A stretch of DNA of 15,520 bases, taken from Pseudomonadota bacterium. Lineage in GTDB: Bacteria; Pseudomonadota; Alphaproteobacteria; Rhizobiales; Devosiaceae. Location: assembly GCA_023436745.1 (NCBI GenBank), contig JAEZHZ010000323.1:1-15520 (forward strand). Direction: 5' to 3'. The notes beneath the pieces are model-generated. The model was not told the DNA's origin. It worked only from the letters and a program-made list of their open reading frames with translations, and did not search any database. Both the position numbers and the translations under genes were made by a program. Below are positions 7,209 to 15,520 of this stretch, in pieces (the stretch's first letter is position 1; the number at the start of each line of letters is the position of its first letter).

Positions 7209-8654
7209 CTAGAACAGGCTTCCCGCTGCGGTATGGGCCAGCCTCGCAAGAGGCGCACCCACGGTGAAGTAGTAGGTCACGATCAGGAAGCCGCTGAGGC
7301 CCATGATGATGTTGAGCTCGGCAGGCACCGCCTGGAACGTCCGGACTGGCTGGTCGAAATACATCACCTTCACTACGCGCAGGTAGTAGAACGCGCTGAC
7401 TGCCGACGCCAGCACGCCGATCACCGCCAGCAGATAAAGCTGGGCGTCAACGGCCGCGAGGAACGCGTGCCACTTGGCGAAGAAACCGGCAAGCGGCGGC
7501 ATACCGATCAGCGAGAACATCAGGATCGCCATGATCGCAGCCGAGAACGGCCGTGTCTGGGCAGCACCCGCGAGGTCATCCACCGTCTCTACTGGCCCCG
7601 ACTCCGTGCGGAGCGACAGCAGGCACGCGAAGAGGCCGAAGGTCATCGCGACATAGATAGCCATGTAGATCGACACGCCTTCGACACCGACCTGGGTGCC
7701 GGACGACAGGCCAACCAGGGCAAAGCCCACGTGACCGATCGAGGAATACGCGATCAGGCGCTTGATGGACCGCTGCCCGATGGCCGCGAACGATGCGAGC
7801 ACCATGGAGGCGATCGACAGGAAGATCACGATCTGCTGCCAGTCCCGCGTGATCGGCTCGAAAGCCTCGATCACCAGACGGATCATCAGCGTCATGGCCG
7901 CAACCTTGGGTGCCATGGCGAAGAAAGCGGTGACGGGGGTCGGCGCGCCCTCGTAGACGTCTGGCGTCCACATGTGGAACGGCACGGCCGAGAGCTTGAA
8001 GGCAACGCCCGCAAGCAGGAACACCACACCGAAGATCAGCCCGACGGACCGTCCTTCGCTCGCAATCGCCAGCACGATCTCCTGAAGGTTGGTCTGACCG
8101 GTGAAACCATAGATCAGCGATGCGCCATACAGCAGGATGCCCGAGGACAGCGCGCCCAGCACGAAGTACTTCAGGCCCGCTTCAGTCGCCCGGCTGTCGT
8201 CACGCTTGATCGAAGCCAGCACATAGGCAGCAAGCGATTGCAACTCGAGGCCGACGTAAAGGCTCATGAGGTCGTTGGCCGACACCATGGCCATCATGCC
8301 GAGCGTAGACAGCACCACCAGCACGGAGAACTCGTACTTGTGGGTGCCGTACTCCTCGGACCTCGGCATGGCCAGCAGGAGGGCGAATGCCGACCCACCC
8401 AGCACCAGTATCTTCATAAAGCGTGCCAGGCTGTCGTTTATGAACACCCCGTTGAACAACACACCCTCGGCGGGAACGAAAAGCAACACGAAACCCGCCA
8501 GAACCAGCACCAGAACTGCTGCCCAGCTGACCAGCGTCGAGCGCTCCTTGTTGATCACGACACCCATGAGCAACAGCACCAGTGCGCCCACTGCCACCAC
8601 GAGTTCGGGATAGGCGGGAGCGAGGCTCGCGAAATCAATAACGTCTGAGTTCAC
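7209..8654 (-). CDS. nuoN: NADH-quinone oxidoreductase subunit N (complex I membrane arm)
   Basis: This 481-residue polytopic protein is one of three antiporter-like proton-pumping subunits of complex I and sits next to the small subunits J, K and A. The family's key charged residues are present: E137 in YVGLELQS, K220 in GVAFKLSAVPFH, and K250 at the end of the block PDVYEGAPTPVTAFFAMAPK, all in membrane helices of the proton path. The TAG at 7209-7211 directly precedes birA. The start is GTG at 8654, with AGGAG about 6 nt upstream; the AGGAG overlaps the nuoM stop, so ribosomes ending nuoM could restart here. The gap to nuoM is 9 nt. Confidence 0.96.
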   Translation of the reverse strand: MNSDVIDFASLAPAYPELVVAVGALVLLLMGVVINKERSTLVSWAAVLVLVLAGFVLLFVPAEGVLFNGVFINDSLARFMKILVLGGSAFALLLAMPRSEEYGTHKYEFSVLVVLSTLGMMAMVSANDLMSLYVGLELQSLAAYVLASIKRDDSRATEAGLKYFVLGALSSGILLYGASLIYGFTGQTNLQEIVLAIASEGRSVGLIFGVVFLLAGVAFKLSAVPFHMWTPDVYEGAPTPVTAFFAMAPKVAAMTLMIRLVIEAFEPITRDWQQIVIFLSIASMVLASFAAIGQRSIKRLIAYSSIGHVGFALVGLSSGTQVGVEGVSIYMAIYVAMTFGLFACLLSLRTESGPVETVDDLAGAAQTRPFSAAIMAILMFSLIGMPPLAGFFAKWHAFLAAVDAQLYLLAVIGVLASAVSAFYYLRVVKVMYFDQPVRTFQAVPAELNIIMGLSGFLIVTYYFTVGAPLARLAHTAAGSLF

Positions 8655-8663
8655 CTTGCTCTC

Positions 8664-10238
8664 CTAGTGTGCGGCCGGCTGGGCCGCTTCGGCGGCAGCC
8701 CCGGCTTCCGGCGCCGCATAAACGAGTTCCGCCTGCGCATCCGCCAGGGCAACGGCCGTATCCGCGCCGATGGCAGCGCTGTACTGGGCCACGAGGTTGT
8801 CCACGGCCGCAGCAGTCGTGTCGAGGATCGGCATCGGATAGAAACCGAACACGATCGTCAGCACGATCAGCGGGTACAGGACCACCTTCTCCTTCAGGTC
8901 GAGGTCAAGGATGCCCTTGAGGCTGTCTTTGGTCAGCGCCCCGAAGATCACGCGGCGGTAGAGCCACAGCGCGTAAGCGGCTGAAAGAATGAGGCCAAAT
9001 GCGGCACCGAAGGCCACCCAGGTGTTCACCTGGAACACGCCGATCATGGTCAGGAACTCGCCAACGAACCCGGACGTGCCCGGCAGGCCGACATTCGCCA
9101 TGGTGAACACCATGAACGCGAAGGCGTAACGCGGCATCCGCTCGACAAGGCCGCCATAGGCTTCGATGTCGCGCGTGTGCATGCGGTCATAGATCACGCC
9201 GACGCACAGGAACAGTGCGCCGGAGACGATACCATGCGACAGCATCTGGAACATCGCGCCCTGGATGCCGAGTGCATTGCCCGCGAAGATGCCCATGGTC
9301 ACGAAGCCCATGTGCGCTACGGACGAATAGGCGATCAGCTTCTTGATGTCGGTCTGCACCAGCGCCACCAGGGAGGTGACGATGATCGCCGCGACAGACA
9401 GGAAGAAGATCAGGTTCGCGAACTGCGCCGAAGCCTCGGGGAACATCGGCAGGCTGAAGCGCAGGAAACCATAGCCGCCAAGCTTCAGCAGGATTGCCGC
9501 CAGGATCACGGAACCAGCAGTTGGCGCCTGAACGTGGGCTTCCGGCAGCCAGCGATGAAGCGGCCACATCGGCATCTTCACGGCGAGCGAAAGGAAGAAC
9601 GCCCACCACAGCCACGGCTGCCAGGACGAAGGAAAGTCGTGGTTCAACAGCCGCATGATGTCGGTGGTACCGGCATTCCAGTACATGGCCATCATGGCCA
9701 CCAGCATCAGCACGGAGCCGACGAAGGTATAGAAGAAGAACTTGTAGGCCGCCTGGATGCGGGCCGAGCCCCCCCAGATACCGATGATAAGGAACATCGG
9801 CAGCAGCGTGCCCTCGAAGAAGACATAGAACATCGCCAGATCAAGCGTGGTGAACACGCCGATCATCAGGGTCTCGAGCACGAGGAATACGATCATGTAC
9901 TCCTTCACGCGATCCTGCACCGAGTCCCAGCTGGCGAGGATCGCGGCCGGCATCAGCAGGGCGGACAGGACGACGAACAGCACCGAGATGCCGTCGACGC
10001 CAACACGATACCCGATGTTGTCCCCGATCCACGGGATGTTGACCACGAACTGGAAGCCCGGATCGCTGGTATCGAAGCTCTGCCAGAGCGCGAGCGACAG
10101 CAGGAACACGACGACCGTGACGATCAGTGAGATCCAGCGGATCGCGTTTGTTGCCGTCTTGGGCACGACCATCAGCACGGCTGCGCCCACCAGAGGCAGC
10201 CAGGTCAGGATGGACAGGATGGTGTTGTCGAACGTCAT
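8664..10238 (-). CDS. nuoM: NADH-quinone oxidoreductase subunit M (complex I membrane arm)
   Basis: This 524-residue antiporter-like subunit forms the middle proton channel of the membrane arm. Diagnostic blocks are FYVFFEGTLLPMFL with the conserved glutamate E142, and SLAVKMPMWPLHRWLPEAH with the pump lysine K221, followed by APTAGSVILAAILLKLGGYG. About 14 membrane helices are apparent. The last 30 or so residues (8667-8756) form an Ala/Glu/Pro-rich, low-complexity tail beyond the usual end of the fold. The ATG at 10236-10238 overlaps the nuoL TGA by one base (TGATG), a classic termination-reinitiation junction. Confidence 0.96.
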   Translation of the reverse strand: MTFDNTILSILTWLPLVGAAVLMVVPKTATNAIRWISLIVTVVVFLLSLALWQSFDTSDPGFQFVVNIPWIGDNIGYRVGVDGISVLFVVLSALLMPAAILASWDSVQDRVKEYMIVFLVLETLMIGVFTTLDLAMFYVFFEGTLLPMFLIIGIWGGSARIQAAYKFFFYTFVGSVLMLVAMMAMYWNAGTTDIMRLLNHDFPSSWQPWLWWAFFLSLAVKMPMWPLHRWLPEAHVQAPTAGSVILAAILLKLGGYGFLRFSLPMFPEASAQFANLIFFLSVAAIIVTSLVALVQTDIKKLIAYSSVAHMGFVTMGIFAGNALGIQGAMFQMLSHGIVSGALFLCVGVIYDRMHTRDIEAYGGLVERMPRYAFAFMVFTMANVGLPGTSGFVGEFLTMIGVFQVNTWVAFGAAFGLILSAAYALWLYRRVIFGALTKDSLKGILDLDLKEKVVLYPLIVLTIVFGFYPMPILDTTAAAVDNLVAQYSAAIGADTAVALADAQAELVYAAPEAGAAAEAAQPAAH

Positions 10239-12346
10239 CAGATCAGTCCCCCGGCCGCGATGGCCCAGGTCAGCAGTGCCGCAATGCCGATCAGCATGGC
10301 GAAGGCATAGTGGTAGAGATAGCCCGACTGGAGCTTGACGATCCAGGACGTGACATTCTGGACGCGCCGGCCGAGGCCTTCGGTGAGGGTCTTGTCGATC
10401 AGCGCGTCATCAAAGCCGTGCCAGAAGGCACGCCCGACCCAGAGCGCCGGCTTGACGAAGATCCTGTCGTACAACTCGTCGAAATACCACTTGTTGAGCA
10501 GGAACTTGTACAATCCAGGGTTCGCGGCGGCCAACCGGCCGGGTACGTCCGGGCGCCGGATATACATGTACCAGGCGGTGACAAACCCCACGATCATCGC
10601 GATCGTCGCGCTCCACTTCACCCACGTCGGCACATGGTGTGCCTCGTCGATGATCGCGGCATCCACCACGATCGATCCGGCGAAGAAGTGCTCGACATGC
10701 GCCACATCATGGAAGAACACGCCGTAGAACACGGCACCAGCCAGCACCGCGCCGACAGCCAGCACATAGAGTGGTACCAGCATTACGTTCGGAGACTCGT
10801 GCGCGTTGTCGTAGGCGGAGCCATGGTGCCCGTGACCGTGCGCGTCATCCGTATTGCTGTCCTCAAGCGGCTCGCTATGCGTCTCGGCGTCGGCATGAGC
10901 CGGGCTGGGATGCGGCCCGGAGTGGTCATGCAGTGCATCGCGCGGCGAGCCATGGAACGTGAGATGCACCAGCCGCCACGAGTAGAAGCTCGTGAACATC
11001 GCTGCCACCACCAGCAGCCAGAAGGCGAACATCCCCAGGTTGCCGCCGACGGCGTAGGACGCCTCGATGATGGAGTCCTTGGAGAAGAAGCCCGCGAAGC
11101 CCAGGCTCGTGCCCGGGATGCCGACGCCCGTAAGCGCCAGGGTACCGATCAGCATCATTGCGTACGTGATCGGGATCTTCTTCCGCAGGCCACCCATGTT
11201 CCGCATGTCCTGCTCGTGGTGCATCGCATGGATCACCGAACCGGCACCAAGGAACAGCAGCGCCTTGAAGAAGGCGTGGGTGAACAGGTGGAAGACGCCG
11301 GCCGAGTAGGCCCCTGCCCCCAGCGCCACGAACATGTAGCCGAGCTGAGAACAGGTCGAATAGGCAATCACGCGCTTGATGTCGTTCTGAACGAGGCCGA
11401 CTGTTGCCGCAAAGAAGGCGGTGATCGCACCGATGATGATCACCACCGTCAGCGCCACCGGCGAGGTCTCGAACAGCGGCGAGAACCGCGCGACCATGAA
11501 CACGCCGGCAGTCACCATCGTGGCCGCATGGATCAGGGCGGACACCGGCGTCGGACCCTCCATCGCGTCAGGGAGCCAGGTGTGCAGCAGGAACTGCGCA
11601 GACTTGCCCATGGCGCCCATGAAGAGCAGCAGGCAGATGACGGTCATCGCGTCCACGTCCCACGAGAGGAAGCGGATCACCGGCAGCCCGGTTTCGGAGA
11701 ACCCCTGGACCGCCCGGAACGCGCCATCGAAGTCGATGTGACCGAGCACCATGAAGGCGCCGAAGATGCCGAGCGCGAAGCCAAAGTCGCCAACGCGGTT
11801 GACCACGAAAGCCTTCATGGCAGCGGCATTCGCGGACGGACGCGTGTACCAGAAGCCGATCAGCAGGTAGGACGCCAGGCCCACGCCTTCCCAGCCGAAG
11901 AACATCTGCAGGAAGTTGTCGGCGGTCACCAGCATCAGCATGGCGAACGTGAACAGGGACAGGTAGGCGAAGAAGCGCGAGCGATGCGGATCTTCGTGCA
12001 TGTAGCCGATCGAATAGACATGCACGAGTGCTGACACCGTGTTGACCACGACCAGCATGATTGCCGTCAGGGTATCCACCCGCAGGGTCCAGCGCAGGTC
12101 CATGTCCCCGACCTGGATCCAGCGCATGATCTCGACCTTGAGCACCGCCGTACCGTCGATGATCTCGGCCCCGACAAGCCCATTGCCAAAAGCTACCGGA
12201 ATGAACACCACCCAGCTCAACACCGCCGAGATGATGAGCAGGCCGGAAGTAATGTACTCGCTCGGCCGGTGGCCGATGCTGCGGCCCAGAAGGCCCGCAA
12301 TGAGTGCGCCCACGAGGGGCAGGAAAACGATCGCCTGAATGATCAT
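10238..12346 (-). CDS. nuoL: NADH-quinone oxidoreductase subunit L (complex I membrane arm)
   Basis: This 702-residue distal antiporter-like subunit pumps protons at the far end of the membrane arm and carries the long lateral helix near its C-terminus. Conserved features include FFGWEGVGLASYLLIGFW (E153), MGAMGKSAQ (K248), LPDAMEGPTPVSALIHAATMV (about 258-277) and the NDIKRVIAYSTCSQLGYM block (321-338). Residues 473-516 (10799-10930) form a His/Asp-rich hydrophilic loop with H-G-H-G-H-H and several other histidines, making the protein longer than E. coli NuoL (about 613 residues). The C-terminal part has the expected R-R-P-D, W-Y-F-D-E-L-Y-D and final membrane helix. It starts 11 nt after the nuoK stop. 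Confidence 0.96.
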   Translation of the reverse strand: MIIQAIVFLPLVGALIAGLLGRSIGHRPSEYITSGLLIISAVLSWVVFIPVAFGNGLVGAEIIDGTAVLKVEIMRWIQVGDMDLRWTLRVDTLTAIMLVVVNTVSALVHVYSIGYMHEDPHRSRFFAYLSLFTFAMLMLVTADNFLQMFFGWEGVGLASYLLIGFWYTRPSANAAAMKAFVVNRVGDFGFALGIFGAFMVLGHIDFDGAFRAVQGFSETGLPVIRFLSWDVDAMTVICLLLFMGAMGKSAQFLLHTWLPDAMEGPTPVSALIHAATMVTAGVFMVARFSPLFETSPVALTVVIIIGAITAFFAATVGLVQNDIKRVIAYSTCSQLGYMFVALGAGAYSAGVFHLFTHAFFKALLFLGAGSVIHAMHHEQDMRNMGGLRKKIPITYAMMLIGTLALTGVGIPGTSLGFAGFFSKDSIIEASYAVGGNLGMFAFWLLVVAAMFTSFYSWRLVHLTFHGSPRDALHDHSGPHPSPAHADAETHSEPLEDSNTDDAHGHGHHGSAYDNAHESPNVMLVPLYVLAVGAVLAGAVFYGVFFHDVAHVEHFFAGSIVVDAAIIDEAHHVPTWVKWSATIAMIVGFVTAWYMYIRRPDVPGRLAAANPGLYKFLLNKWYFDELYDRIFVKPALWVGRAFWHGFDDALIDKTLTEGLGRRVQNVTSWIVKLQSGYLYHYAFAMLIGIAALLTWAIAAGGLI

Positions 12347-12357
12347 AGCGGTGCTTC

Positions 12358-12672
12358 TCAGCCCTTCAGTGAGTTGACGTCTTCAACCGCGATGCTTCCG
12401 CGGTTGCGGTAGAAGATCACCAGGATCGCCAGACCGATCGCCGCCTCGGCAGCCGCAACCGTCAGGATCAGGAGCGCGAAGACCTGCCCCTGCAGGTCGC
12501 TCAACGCTGCGCTGAAGGCGACCATGTTGAGGTTCACCGCGAGCAGAAGGAGCTCGATCGACATCAGGATGACGATGAGGTTCTTCCGATTGATAAAAAT
12601 ACCGAACACGCCGAGCGTGAACAGAATGGCCGCCACGGTCAGGTAGTGACCGAGCCCGATACCCAAGCCCAT
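12358..12672 (-). CDS. nuoK: NADH-quinone oxidoreductase subunit K (complex I membrane arm)
   Basis: This 104-residue subunit has three transmembrane helices and corresponds to mitochondrial ND4L. It links the quinone-site subunits to the antiporter-like pumps. The two membrane glutamates of the family are visible: E40 in ILMSIELLLLAVNLN and E76 in TVAAAEAAIGLA. Both are needed for proton transfer in characterised homologues. The loop N-R-K-N-L between helices 1 and 2 and the C-terminal Y-R-N-R-G are also typical. Length fits the family. It lies between nuoJ (9-nt gap) and nuoL (11-nt gap). Confidence 0.96.
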   Translation of the reverse strand: MGLGIGLGHYLTVAAILFTLGVFGIFINRKNLIVILMSIELLLLAVNLNMVAFSAALSDLQGQVFALLILTVAAAEAAIGLAILVIFYRNRGSIAVEDVNSLKG

Positions 12673-12681
12673 TCTTGCCTC

Positions 12682-13290
12682 CTACAATCCCTGACCGCTC
12701 TTGACCTTGACGACTTCCAGCGTTTCGGAGCGCTGGCGCGCCACCTGCTCGATGGGGTTCTGGCGCTTGGCGTTGCTGCGGTGACGCAGCGTCAGCACGA
12801 TTGCACCGATCATCGCGACCAACAGAACGGCACCTGCTCCCTGGAAAAGGAAGACATACCGCGTGTAGAGCACCAGCCCGAGCGCCCGCATGTTATCCAC
12901 GCCATCGCTTATCGGCAGCGCCGAAGCTCCCGCCACCTCGGGCGAGACCACGAAGCTGCCGGCCAGCAGCAGAAGCTCGAGCAGCAGAATCGCACCAACG
13001 ACCAGGCCGATGGGTGCATACTGCAGGAAGCCCTGCCGAAGCGAGGCAAAGTCCACGTCCAGCATCATGACGACGAAGAGGAACAGGACGGCGACGGCGC
13101 CTACGTAGACGACGATCAGCAACAGCGCCAGGAACTCGGCACCCGCCAGCATGAACAGACCCGACGCATTGAAGAAGGCGAGGATCAGAAACAGAACTGC
13201 GTGCACGGGATTTCGCGCCGAGATGACCATGACCGCCGAAGCGATGGCCACTGCCGAGAACATATAGAAGAAGAAGAGCGGAAGGGTCAT
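12682..13290 (-). CDS. nuoJ: NADH-quinone oxidoreductase subunit J (complex I membrane arm)
   Basis: This 202-residue subunit has about five transmembrane helices and is equivalent to mitochondrial ND6. The third-helix block EFLALLLIVVYVGAVAVLFL with VVMMLDVDF is diagnostic; in complex I structures this helix switches between alpha and pi-bulge forms during coupling. The N-terminal SARNPVHAVLFLILAFFNASG is also family-typical. The last 35 residues form a charged cytoplasmic tail rich in R and K. The TAG lies 9 nt before nuoK, and the ATG at 13290 follows the nuoI stop by 8 nt. Confidence 0.95.
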   Translation of the reverse strand: MTLPLFFFYMFSAVAIASAVMVISARNPVHAVLFLILAFFNASGLFMLAGAEFLALLLIVVYVGAVAVLFLFVVMMLDVDFASLRQGFLQYAPIGLVVGAILLLELLLLAGSFVVSPEVAGASALPISDGVDNMRALGLVLYTRYVFLFQGAGAVLLVAMIGAIVLTLRHRSNAKRQNPIEQVARQRSETLEVVKVKSGQGL

Positions 13291-13298
13291 GCTTGCTC

Positions 13299-13787
13299 TC
13301 AGCGGTAGGGCGCGTCAGCTGCGATTTGGGCAGCGATCTCACGCTCCCAGCGGTCGCCATTGGCGAGCAGTTTCTCCTTGGAGAAGTACAGCTCCTCGCG
13401 CGTCTCGGTGGCGAATTCGAAGTTCGGGCCCTCTACGATGGCATCCACCGGACAGGCTTCCTGACAGAAGCCGCAATAGATGCACTTCACCATGTCGATG
13501 TCGTAGCGAACGGTGCGGCGGGTGCCGTCGTTCTGGCGCGGACCAGCTTCGATGGTAATGGCCTGCGCCGGGCAGATGGCCTCGCAGAGCTTGCACGCAA
13601 TGCACCGCTCCTCCCCGTTGGGATAGCGCCGAAGAGCGTGTTCACCCCTGAAGCGCGGCGAGACCGGCCCCTTCTCAAAAGGGTAGTTCACAGTAGGCTT
13701 CGGGGCGAAGAAGTACTTCATCGCGAGGGCGAACCCCACGAAAATCTCCTGCAGCAGGAGCGTATTGATAAACTGGCGGGCTCGCAT
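13299..13787 (-). CDS. nuoI: NADH-quinone oxidoreductase subunit I (two 4Fe-4S clusters)
   Basis: This 162-residue peripheral subunit, bound at the membrane junction, carries clusters N6a and N6b on the electron path to quinone. Two ferredoxin-type motifs are visible: C62, C65, C68 and C72-P in C-I-A-C-K-L-C-E-A-I-C-P, and C102, C105, C108 and C112-P in C-I-Y-C-G-F-C-Q-E-A-C-P. I chose the ATG at 13787 rather than 13808. The later start gives the family's usual length, has GGAGG 9 nt before it, and overlaps the nuoH TGA by one base (TGATG). The earlier start would add seven unlikely residues and overlap nuoH by 22 nt. Confidence 0.95.
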   Translation of the reverse strand: MRARQFINTLLLQEIFVGFALAMKYFFAPKPTVNYPFEKGPVSPRFRGEHALRRYPNGEERCIACKLCEAICPAQAITIEAGPRQNDGTRRTVRYDIDMVKCIYCGFCQEACPVDAIVEGPNFEFATETREELYFSKEKLLANGDRWEREIAAQIAADAPYR

Positions 13788-14884
13788 CACGCGACACCTC
13801 CATGCCAACCCCAGCCCGTAAGCTTGAGGACGAAAGCAACGACCACGACCATGACCAGCGACAGCGGCAGGAACAGCTTCCAGCCGATCCGCATCAGTTG
13901 GTCATAGCGGTAGCGGGGAACGATCGACTTCGTCATCGCAAAGAAGAAGAAGACAATCGAGAGTTTGAGGACGAACCAGACGACGCCCGGGATCCAGGTG
14001 AACGGCGGCAGATCGATCGGCGAAGCCCAGCCCCCGAGGAACAGGATCGTCGTCATGGCGCACATGAGCAGGATCGAGATGTACTCGCCCAGCATGAACA
14101 GCATGTACGGGGTAGCCGAGTACTCGGTCATGAAGCCCGCAACGAGCTCGGACTCACCTTCTGCAAGGTCGAAGGGCGGCCGGTTCGTCTCGGCGAGCGC
14201 CGAGATGTAGAACACGATGAACATCGGGAACAGCGGCAGCCAGAACCAGTTCAGGAAGCTGAGCCACGGCACGCCGAGCATATGGGCAAGCCCCATCTCC
14301 TGCTGCGCAATGACGATCTCGGTCAGGTTCAGCGAACCCACGCACAACAGCACCGTGATGATGACGAGGCCGATGGAGACCTCGTACGACACCATCTGCG
14401 CGGCCGAACGAAGAGAACCCAGGAACGGGTACTTCGAGTTGGATGCCCATCCGCCGATGATGACGCCGTACACCCCGAGCGATGAGATAGCCAGCAGGTA
14501 GAGCACGCCAAGATTGATGTCGGCCATCGCCCAGCCCGCATCGAGCGGAATGATGGCCCAGCCTGCAAGCGCCAGCGTCGCGGTGATCAGCGGCGCCAGG
14601 ATGAACAGCACCTTGTCGGCACCCGCAGGAATCACGGCTTCCTTGACCGCGAACTTCAAAAGGTCCGCAAAGCTCTGCAGCAGGCCAAATGGCCCGACGA
14701 CGTTGGGGCCGCGGCGAATCTGCACGGCCGCCCAGACCTTGCGGTCAGCCAGAAGGATGAACGCGGTGAACAGCAACAGCGACACCAGCAGCAGCAGTGC
14801 CTTCCAGATGAAGCCCACCTGAACGCCGAGGCCGAGGACCGGAATGCCCAGAAGGTAGTCGAGGGCGGTGAGGATGAAGTCCAT
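13787..14884 (-). CDS. nuoH: NADH-quinone oxidoreductase subunit H (quinone-site membrane subunit)
   Basis: This 365-residue subunit with about eight or nine transmembrane helices is equivalent to mitochondrial ND1. It forms much of the quinone-binding tunnel and the start of the proton path. The block R-R-G-P-N-V-V-G-P-F-G-L-L-Q-S-F-A-D (about 57-74) with L-L-K-F-A-V-K-E, and the acidic loop FDLAEGESELVAGFMTEYS, are the two signature regions. The conserved acidic position before R-K-V-W-A is Asp (A-D-R-K), where E. coli has Glu. The ATG at 14884 is preceded by GGGAG and follows the nuoG stop by 9 nt. Confidence 0.96.
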   Translation of the reverse strand: MDFILTALDYLLGIPVLGLGVQVGFIWKALLLLVSLLLFTAFILLADRKVWAAVQIRRGPNVVGPFGLLQSFADLLKFAVKEAVIPAGADKVLFILAPLITATLALAGWAIIPLDAGWAMADINLGVLYLLAISSLGVYGVIIGGWASNSKYPFLGSLRSAAQMVSYEVSIGLVIITVLLCVGSLNLTEIVIAQQEMGLAHMLGVPWLSFLNWFWLPLFPMFIVFYISALAETNRPPFDLAEGESELVAGFMTEYSATPYMLFMLGEYISILLMCAMTTILFLGGWASPIDLPPFTWIPGVVWFVLKLSIVFFFFAMTKSIVPRYRYDQLMRIGWKLFLPLSLVMVVVVAFVLKLTGWGWHGGVA

Positions 14885-14893
14885 GGTGCTCCC

Positions 14894-15520
14894 CTATTCC
14901 GCCGCTTGCCGCAGTCCGGCCTGCAGGGCCGAACACTCGGCCATCACCGCGGAAGCGCGCGCGATGGGGTTGGTCATGTAGAAGTCCGTTACCGGGCTGG
15001 TGAAAGCCGTGGAGCGTGCCATCGAGGTCGCTCCTGCCAAACGCGCCACATCTGCTGCGTCGGCCTCGGCGATTGCCTCGAGCCGCGCCAGGTGTGGATA
15101 CTGCGTGTAGAGCGCTGCCCGAAGCTGGGCAAGCGAGTTGAACGGCAAGGTCTGGCCCAGCACTGCGGACAACGCGCGGATGATGGCCCAGTCTTCCTTG
15201 GCCTCACCCGGCGGGAAGACGGCCCGTGTGGTCACCTGGACACGTCCCTCGGTGTTCACATAGGTCGCGCTCTTCTCGGTGTACGTTGCCGCCGGCAGGA
15301 TGACGTCCGCACGGTTTGCCCCGGCATCGCCGTGCGTTCCGATATAGACGACCAGCGTGTCTCCGAGGCCGGACAAGTCGTGCTCGTCGGCTCCGAGCAG
15401 GAAAAGCACGTCAACACCGCCAGCGAGCATCGCTGCAGTATCGGCGCCCCCCTGCCCCGGCACAAAGCCGACGTCGAGTGCACCGACGCGTGCGGCCGCA
15501 TTGTGCAGCACCGCAAACCC
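14894..15520 (-). CDS. nuoG: NADH-quinone oxidoreductase subunit G, C-terminal 208 residues
   Basis: The frame is open from the window's right edge to TAG at 14894-14896, so only the C-terminal part of this roughly 690-residue subunit is seen. The N-terminal iron-sulphur domains lie outside. What remains is the end of the molybdopterin-oxidoreductase-like domain, which has lost its cofactor role in complex I. It shows V-L-F-L-L-G-A-D-E, then GTHGDAGANRADVILPA, then TYTEKSATYVNTEGRVQ, and W-A-I-I-R-A-L-S. These are typical of NuoG in alphaproteobacteria. It is the first visible gene of the nuo transcript; the genes expected upstream lie outside the window. Confidence 0.93.
   Translation of the reverse strand, partial: GFAVLHNAAARVGALDVGFVPGQGGADTAAMLAGGVDVLFLLGADEHDLSGLGDTLVVYIGTHGDAGANRADVILPAATYTEKSATYVNTEGRVQVTTRAVFPPGEAKEDWAIIRALSAVLGQTLPFNSLAQLRAALYTQYPHLARLEAIAEADAADVARLAGATSMARSTAFTSPVTDFYMTNPIARASAVMAECSALQAGLRQAAE

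Noticed and set aside
7017..8648. 543-codon open frame on the + strand opposite nuoN and part of birA
   Set aside because: Same reason: an antisense shadow of conserved genes with His/Arg/Gln-rich, domain-free sequence.
10127..12034. 635-codon open frame on the + strand opposite nuoL
   Set aside because: It is antisense to a well-conserved nuoL. Its translation is a low-complexity mix of His, Arg, Glu and Gly, as expected from the complement of high-GC membrane-protein codons. There is no recognisable domain or ribosome site.
13788..13808. Upstream in-frame start for nuoI at 13808
   Set aside because: It would overlap nuoH by 22 nt and add seven unlikely residues. The ATG at 13787 has a good ribosome site and a 1-nt coupled junction.
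14740..14750. Asp instead of Glu before R-K-V-W-A in NuoH
   Set aside because: A conservative change that I believe is usual in alphaproteobacterial NuoH; charge is kept.

Overview
The window is about 15.5 kb of high-GC, gene-dense DNA that reads as core chromosome of an alphaproteobacterium. The main evidence is a complex I operon (nuoG-H-I-J-K-L-M-N) followed by birA, RNase J and a DUF1467 membrane protein, then a short ProRS without editing domain and the lolC/lolD lipoprotein exporter. This order is familiar from alphaproteobacteria. I cannot place the genus from the sequence alone.

Layout, left to right: (1) positions 1-132, the C-terminal end of a HIT-family protein on the + strand. 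(2) 137-3651, minus strand: proS, lolC and lolD with 4- and 8-nt overlaps, plus a possible 23-codon membrane peptide after lolD. (3) 3652-3970, a 319-nt intergenic region. It has no protein gene, but on the + strand it holds a run of hairpins ending in a very good intrinsic terminator. (4) 3971-4294, an MmcQ/YjbR-family gene on the + strand, the only complete + strand gene. (5) 4301-15520, minus strand: nuoG (cut by the window edge), nuoH, I, J, K, L, M, N, birA, rnj and the DUF1467 gene, in transcription order and tightly packed.

The nuo genes encode the proton-pumping membrane arm of NADH:quinone oxidoreductase, the NuoI iron-sulphur subunit that passes electrons to quinone, and part of the NuoG subunit. 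Gaps of 8-11 nt or 1-nt stop/start overlaps suggest one translationally coupled transcript. BirA (biotin attachment) and RNase J (mRNA decay and processing) ride at its end. LolCD extracts lipoproteins from the inner membrane, and ProRS charges tRNA-Pro.

I see no mobile element, CRISPR array, defence locus or toxin-antitoxin pair. The two least ordinary items are the candidate structured RNA at about 3787-3930 and the small ORF at 137-208. Other findings concern gene order (no coaX or mce where relatives often carry them) and lineage-type insertions in NuoL, LolC and NuoM.
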